Origin: Alphaproteobacteria bacterium
GTDB taxonomy: Bacteria > Pseudomonadota > Alphaproteobacteria > Rhizobiales > OSC116
Direction of reading: 5' to 3'
DNA: 64,000 bases
Assembly (NCBI GenBank): GCA_002400495.2
Contig: NVQL02000074.1
Coordinates: 1-64,000 of the forward strand
The notes below the pieces were generated by a model. The model saw only the letters and a list, made by a program, of their open reading frames with translations. It did not search any database and had not been told where the DNA came from. The position numbers were made by a program, and so were the translations under genes. Positions 61,419 through 64,000 of this stretch are shown here, one piece after another (position 1 is the first letter of the stretch; each line of letters opens with the position of its first letter).

Positions 61419-62518
61419 GTTTTCACTTTCTTCAATATAAATAGAAAAAATCCACCACCCAATAGGCTCAAATATATACCCACTGGCAAAGTAACTGAAT
61501 CCATTGGCAGGCCAGTTATCTCCATTAAAATCCTTGAGGAGAGGTTGCGGGCGATAAAATCAGTAACCATAACCAAAGCCCCGCCCAACAAAAAGCAGGC
61601 AGGCACAAGCCGCCTTAAATCACCACCAACAAACCAGCGCAAACTATGCGGCACCATTAGCCCCACAAAACCAATACCGCCAACCGTCGCAACCGCCACA
61701 GCGGTTAACGCACAAGCGGTAAACAAAACCAAAATACGCCCAGGGTTAATGCTCTGCCCAAGGCCAGACGCAATGTCATCGCCAAATTGCATAAGATTAG
61801 CCCGCGGAACAGACAAAAATACAAAGGGCGTTAAAATCAATAAGGCAATGCTCAACATTCTCACATCTTCCCATGTGGTGGCGGCTAGTGACCCCGCCAA
61901 CCACGCAATCAGGTCATTCGCATAAGTATCTGGCGCCCAAATGAGTGAAACTATGGTGGCGGATGACAACACACCACCGACCAATACACCCATTAAAATC
62001 AACCGCAATGGCTCTACTTTGCCAACTCGATTGGCTAAAAACCAAGTGATAGTTGTGCTGATAATCGCACCTAAAATGGCAATAAATGGCACCGAATAAA
62101 TAACCAAATGGTTAGGAATGGTTGGCCCAAAAACCGCAAACACCACAACTGCGGTTGTCGCCCCTTGCGTCACACCTGTCAGGCTTGGTTCAGCCAGAGG
62201 GTTACGATACAAAGCTTGCAACAATGCACCCGATATGGCCAAAGCCCCGCCGACCATAAACGCCATTATCGCCCGTGATAACCTAAAATTTGTAGCAATT
62301 TTTTCTAATTTACTGGTGTTCTCATCACCAGAAACCACAGCCCAAATGCGGCTTGGCACCAAAAATATACTATGATACCCAATCATGATTGAAATCATCA
62401 AGCTTAGAAAACACAATATAGCCAGAGCCAGCAACAGCCAACGCCATTTAAGCCATCTGCGGTCAACAACCACTTGGTCAAAAGCCTGATCATTTGTTAC
62501 ACTCAAATCACTCATCAT
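61415..62518 (-). CDS. FecCD-family siderophore ABC permease
   Basis: The 367-residue membrane protein has FecCD motifs: R-L-S-R-A-I-M-A-F, A-L-S-G-A-L-L-Q-A-L-Y-R-N-P-L-A-E-P near 110 and G-F-V-G-L-M-V-P-H near 280. The ATG at 62518 overlaps the upstream permease stop by one base (TGATG). An N-terminal extension of about 35 polar residues precedes the first helix and is unusual. A second ATG immediately follows. It pairs with the other permease as a heterodimer. Confidence 0.9.
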   Translation of the reverse strand: MMSDLSVTNDQAFDQVVVDRRWLKWRWLLLALAILCFLSLMISIMIGYHSIFLVPSRIWAVVSGDENTSKLEKIATNFRLSRAIMAFMVGGALAISGALLQALYRNPLAEPSLTGVTQGATTAVVVFAVFGPTIPNHLVIYSVPFIAILGAIISTTITWFLANRVGKVEPLRLILMGVLVGGVLSSATIVSLIWAPDTYANDLIAWLAGSLAATTWEDVRMLSIALLILTPFVFLSVPRANLMQFGDDIASGLGQSINPGRILVLFTACALTAVAVATVGGIGFVGLMVPHSLRWFVGGDLRRLVPACFLLGGALVMVTDFIARNLSSRILMEITGLPMDSVTLPVGIYLSLLGGGFFLFILKKVKT

Positions 62519-63558
62519 CAAACTCTCTTCAATTTGCGGCTCAGCAACAAAATAGCCACAGGGCCAATCAGTATAATCGTCCACACGCCAGCAGGCACTT
62601 CAATCGGGTAAAGCCACAACCGCCCAACCACATCGGCCGAGACAATAAGCAGGCTTCCTGCTAACGAAGAAACCAGCATTAAGTGAAAGGCATTCCCCGT
62701 TTTGATAAATGCCCGCGATAGATGCGGCGAAAACAAAGCAATAAAACCAACGGGCCCAACTGTCGCAATGACAGGCGAAATAAGCACCAACGCCACCAAA
62801 ATCATAATAAACCGTGCTTTGCGAGGGTTAAGCCCCGCGCCCGTGGCCATTTCATCGCCGAGTTGCAGCAAATTCAAACTGCGAGCACAAAACCACGCAG
62901 CAGGCATACCAACCGCTAACCACGGCAATGTTGTATATATATCATCCCAGTAAGCACTAGAAAATGACCCCGCAGTAAAACGCAAATAAGCGCCAATCGC
63001 GCCCGAAATTCTGTCATAGGGCGCCAACAATATTAAAGCACTAGAAAGGGTCGCAAAAAAGCCCGATATAATTGCCCCCGCCAAAATAATACGAATGGTA
63101 CTGCGAATAGAACCACATGTAATCAACACAACCGCACCCGTAAAAATGCCCGCAATTAAACACAGAATTGGCAACGGCCAATCGGGCAACCATTCAGGAT
63201 AAATGATCGACATCGCGACCACAAATGATGCCCCCTGCGCAATGCCTAACAACGAAGGATCAGCCAATGGGTTACGCAATGAGCCTTGCAGCATGACACC
63301 CGCTAAACCCAAAGCAGCACCAGCCAGCAAGCTCATCAACACACGCGGAAAACGCACTTCAAACAAGATGAATTGCGCCAAATCGTCTTCACCTTCCTTC
63401 ACTTCAACACTGAGCGTTTGCCACAATTGCATAAATGTTAAATCGGGCTCGCCATATCTTAGATTTATAGTAGCGATGTATAATATCAACCCAATCATCA
63501 ACATAATAGCAAACAGCAACCGCGTAGGTGGTTGAAGTGAAGTCCAGTAATCTAGCAT
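62518..63558 (-). CDS. FecCD-family siderophore ABC permease
   Basis: The 346-residue membrane protein shows R-F-P-R-V-L-M-S-L-L-A-G-A-A-L-G, G-S-L-R-N-P-L-A-D-P-S and G-F-I-A-L-F-S-P-H, all typical of FecCD permeases. It partners with the following permease. The gene begins 12 bp after the binding-protein stop and ends in a one-base overlap with the second permease. The set looks like a complete iron-siderophore importer. Confidence 0.93.
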   Translation of the reverse strand: MLDYWTSLQPPTRLLFAIMLMIGLILYIATINLRYGEPDLTFMQLWQTLSVEVKEGEDDLAQFILFEVRFPRVLMSLLAGAALGLAGVMLQGSLRNPLADPSLLGIAQGASFVVAMSIIYPEWLPDWPLPILCLIAGIFTGAVVLITCGSIRSTIRIILAGAIISGFFATLSSALILLAPYDRISGAIGAYLRFTAGSFSSAYWDDIYTTLPWLAVGMPAAWFCARSLNLLQLGDEMATGAGLNPRKARFIMILVALVLISPVIATVGPVGFIALFSPHLSRAFIKTGNAFHLMLVSSLAGSLLIVSADVVGRLWLYPIEVPAGVWTIILIGPVAILLLSRKLKRV

Positions 63559-63570
63559 AAATATTCCTCG

Positions 63571-64000
63571 TTATTTTACAACAGCAACAAGCGGGCTTTT
63601 GGTTGGGTCAAAATCTTCGAGTTTACCAGGAAGCCGGATATCATTGTCTAACGTATAATGGCTAAAATCTTGCAGCGCATGAATCAAACCACGGGTAGAA
63701 CAGCAATAATATCTATTACCAGCCGTATCGAAAACTTGATTATTTTTAACAGCATTCAGACGACCCCAAACTGGATCTTTACGGTCTTTGTAAGATTTTT
63801 CACCACCCGAATATGCAATCCAATCAGGGTCTAACTTTAAAAATTCTTCGGCGTTCACTTCGGCATTTTTCGAACCCTCAATAACACATTCGCCAAGGCC
63901 AATCTCGGCGATTAATGCACAGAATGGATTTCCCTTGCCAATGCCTCTGAAAGTATCATCGCGCCCAAACAAAATTGCAATTTTTTGATTACGAGTTTCA
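63571..64000 (-). CDS. Siderophore ABC transporter binding protein, 3' part (cut by window end)
   Basis: The frame continues to the edge of the window, so about 142 C-terminal residues are visible. They include G-K-G-N-P-F-C-A-L-I-A-E-I-G, a K-L-D-P-D-W-I-A-Y-S segment and a C-terminal R-G-L-I-H-A-L-Q-D-F-S region. They resemble FecB/FhuD-type periplasmic iron-siderophore binding proteins. A start was not seen. Two adjacent cysteines (Y-Y-C-C-S-T) are unusual for a periplasmic protein. It would be first gene of the siderophore-type operon followed by two permeases, an ATPase and perhaps the nitroreductase. Confidence 0.8.
   Translation of the reverse strand, partial: ETRNQKIAILFGRDDTFRGIGKGNPFCALIAEIGLGECVIEGSKNAEVNAEEFLKLDPDWIAYSGGEKSYKDRKDPVWGRLNAVKNNQVFDTAGNRYYCCSTRGLIHALQDFSHYTLDNDIRLPGKLEDFDPTKSPLVAVVK

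Overview
The window looks like chromosome from a low-GC alphaproteobacterium, probably marine or algae/plant-associated. This is inferred from AT-rich genes, two TAXI-type TRAP systems with fused permeases, many sugar and peptide ABC importers, IclR/LacI/GntR/LysR regulators, and oxidative sugar enzymes of alphaproteobacterial type. No rRNA, tRNA, CRISPR array, intact transposase or phage gene was seen. Almost every gene belongs to an uptake-plus-degradation cassette with its own regulator.

Layout: (1) 1-3.2 kb: an NAD(P)-binding protein, then a tannase/feruloyl-esterase-family enzyme under a MarR regulator. (2) 3.4-8.9 kb: a sulfatase-family hydrolase, a TAXI binding protein and a fused TRAP permease, divergent from an IclR regulator. 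(3) 9.4-12.6 kb: a GC-richer segment with a TetR regulator, a phased repeat array, a secreted 5'-nucleotidase-like protein, a perfect 20-bp hairpin and a decayed ABC ATPase. (4) 12.8-22.2 kb: an oligopeptide-type ABC importer with a GH43-like enzyme, a GH51 arabinofuranosidase and an ArsR-like regulator. (5) 22.8-27.8 kb: DctPQM TRAP importer, enolase-superfamily sugar-acid dehydratase and GntR regulator. (6) 27.9-34.3 kb: LacI regulator, MalEFGK-type importer and GH32/43-like enzyme, behind three abutting operators. (7) 34.9-44.9 kb: a ribose-type ABC importer, a LacI regulator, a second simple-sugar importer, an epimerase-like SDR and an arabinose/galactose 1-dehydrogenase-like enzyme. (8) 45.3-50.4 kb: LysR, TAXI-TRAP and an amidohydrolase-2 decarboxylase-like enzyme. 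(9) 50.5-58.6 kb: AmiC and AmiR homologues behind a strong leader terminator, then a dipeptide-type ABC importer and an acetamidase/formamidase. (10) 58.7-64 kb: AGE-family isomerase, nitroreductase and a siderophore-type ABC importer cut by the window end.

Regions 4-7 fit together as a pentose/hexose and sugar-acid scavenging block: GH51 and GH43/32 enzymes cleave imported oligosaccharides, a sugar 1-dehydrogenase oxidises the free sugar, and an enolase-superfamily enzyme dehydrates a sugar acid. That pathway assignment is inference from family membership.

The most interesting unit is region 9. An AmiC-type amide sensor and an AmiR-type ANTAR antiterminator are encoded directly behind an 18-bp perfect terminator hairpin with a U tract. 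The last bases of a possible ANTAR-type hexaloop hairpin overlap the first bases of that terminator. The same operon carries an ABC importer and an amidase, so it reads as a self-antiterminating amide or short-peptide uptake and hydrolysis operon. Other notable signals are a 5'-nucleotidase that has lost its catalytic His/Asp dyad but kept its metal ligands, a tannase-family enzyme that has lost both cysteines of its CS...HC motif, a 30-bp phased array of 18-mers beside tetR, and stem-loops placed directly after five separate binding-protein genes.
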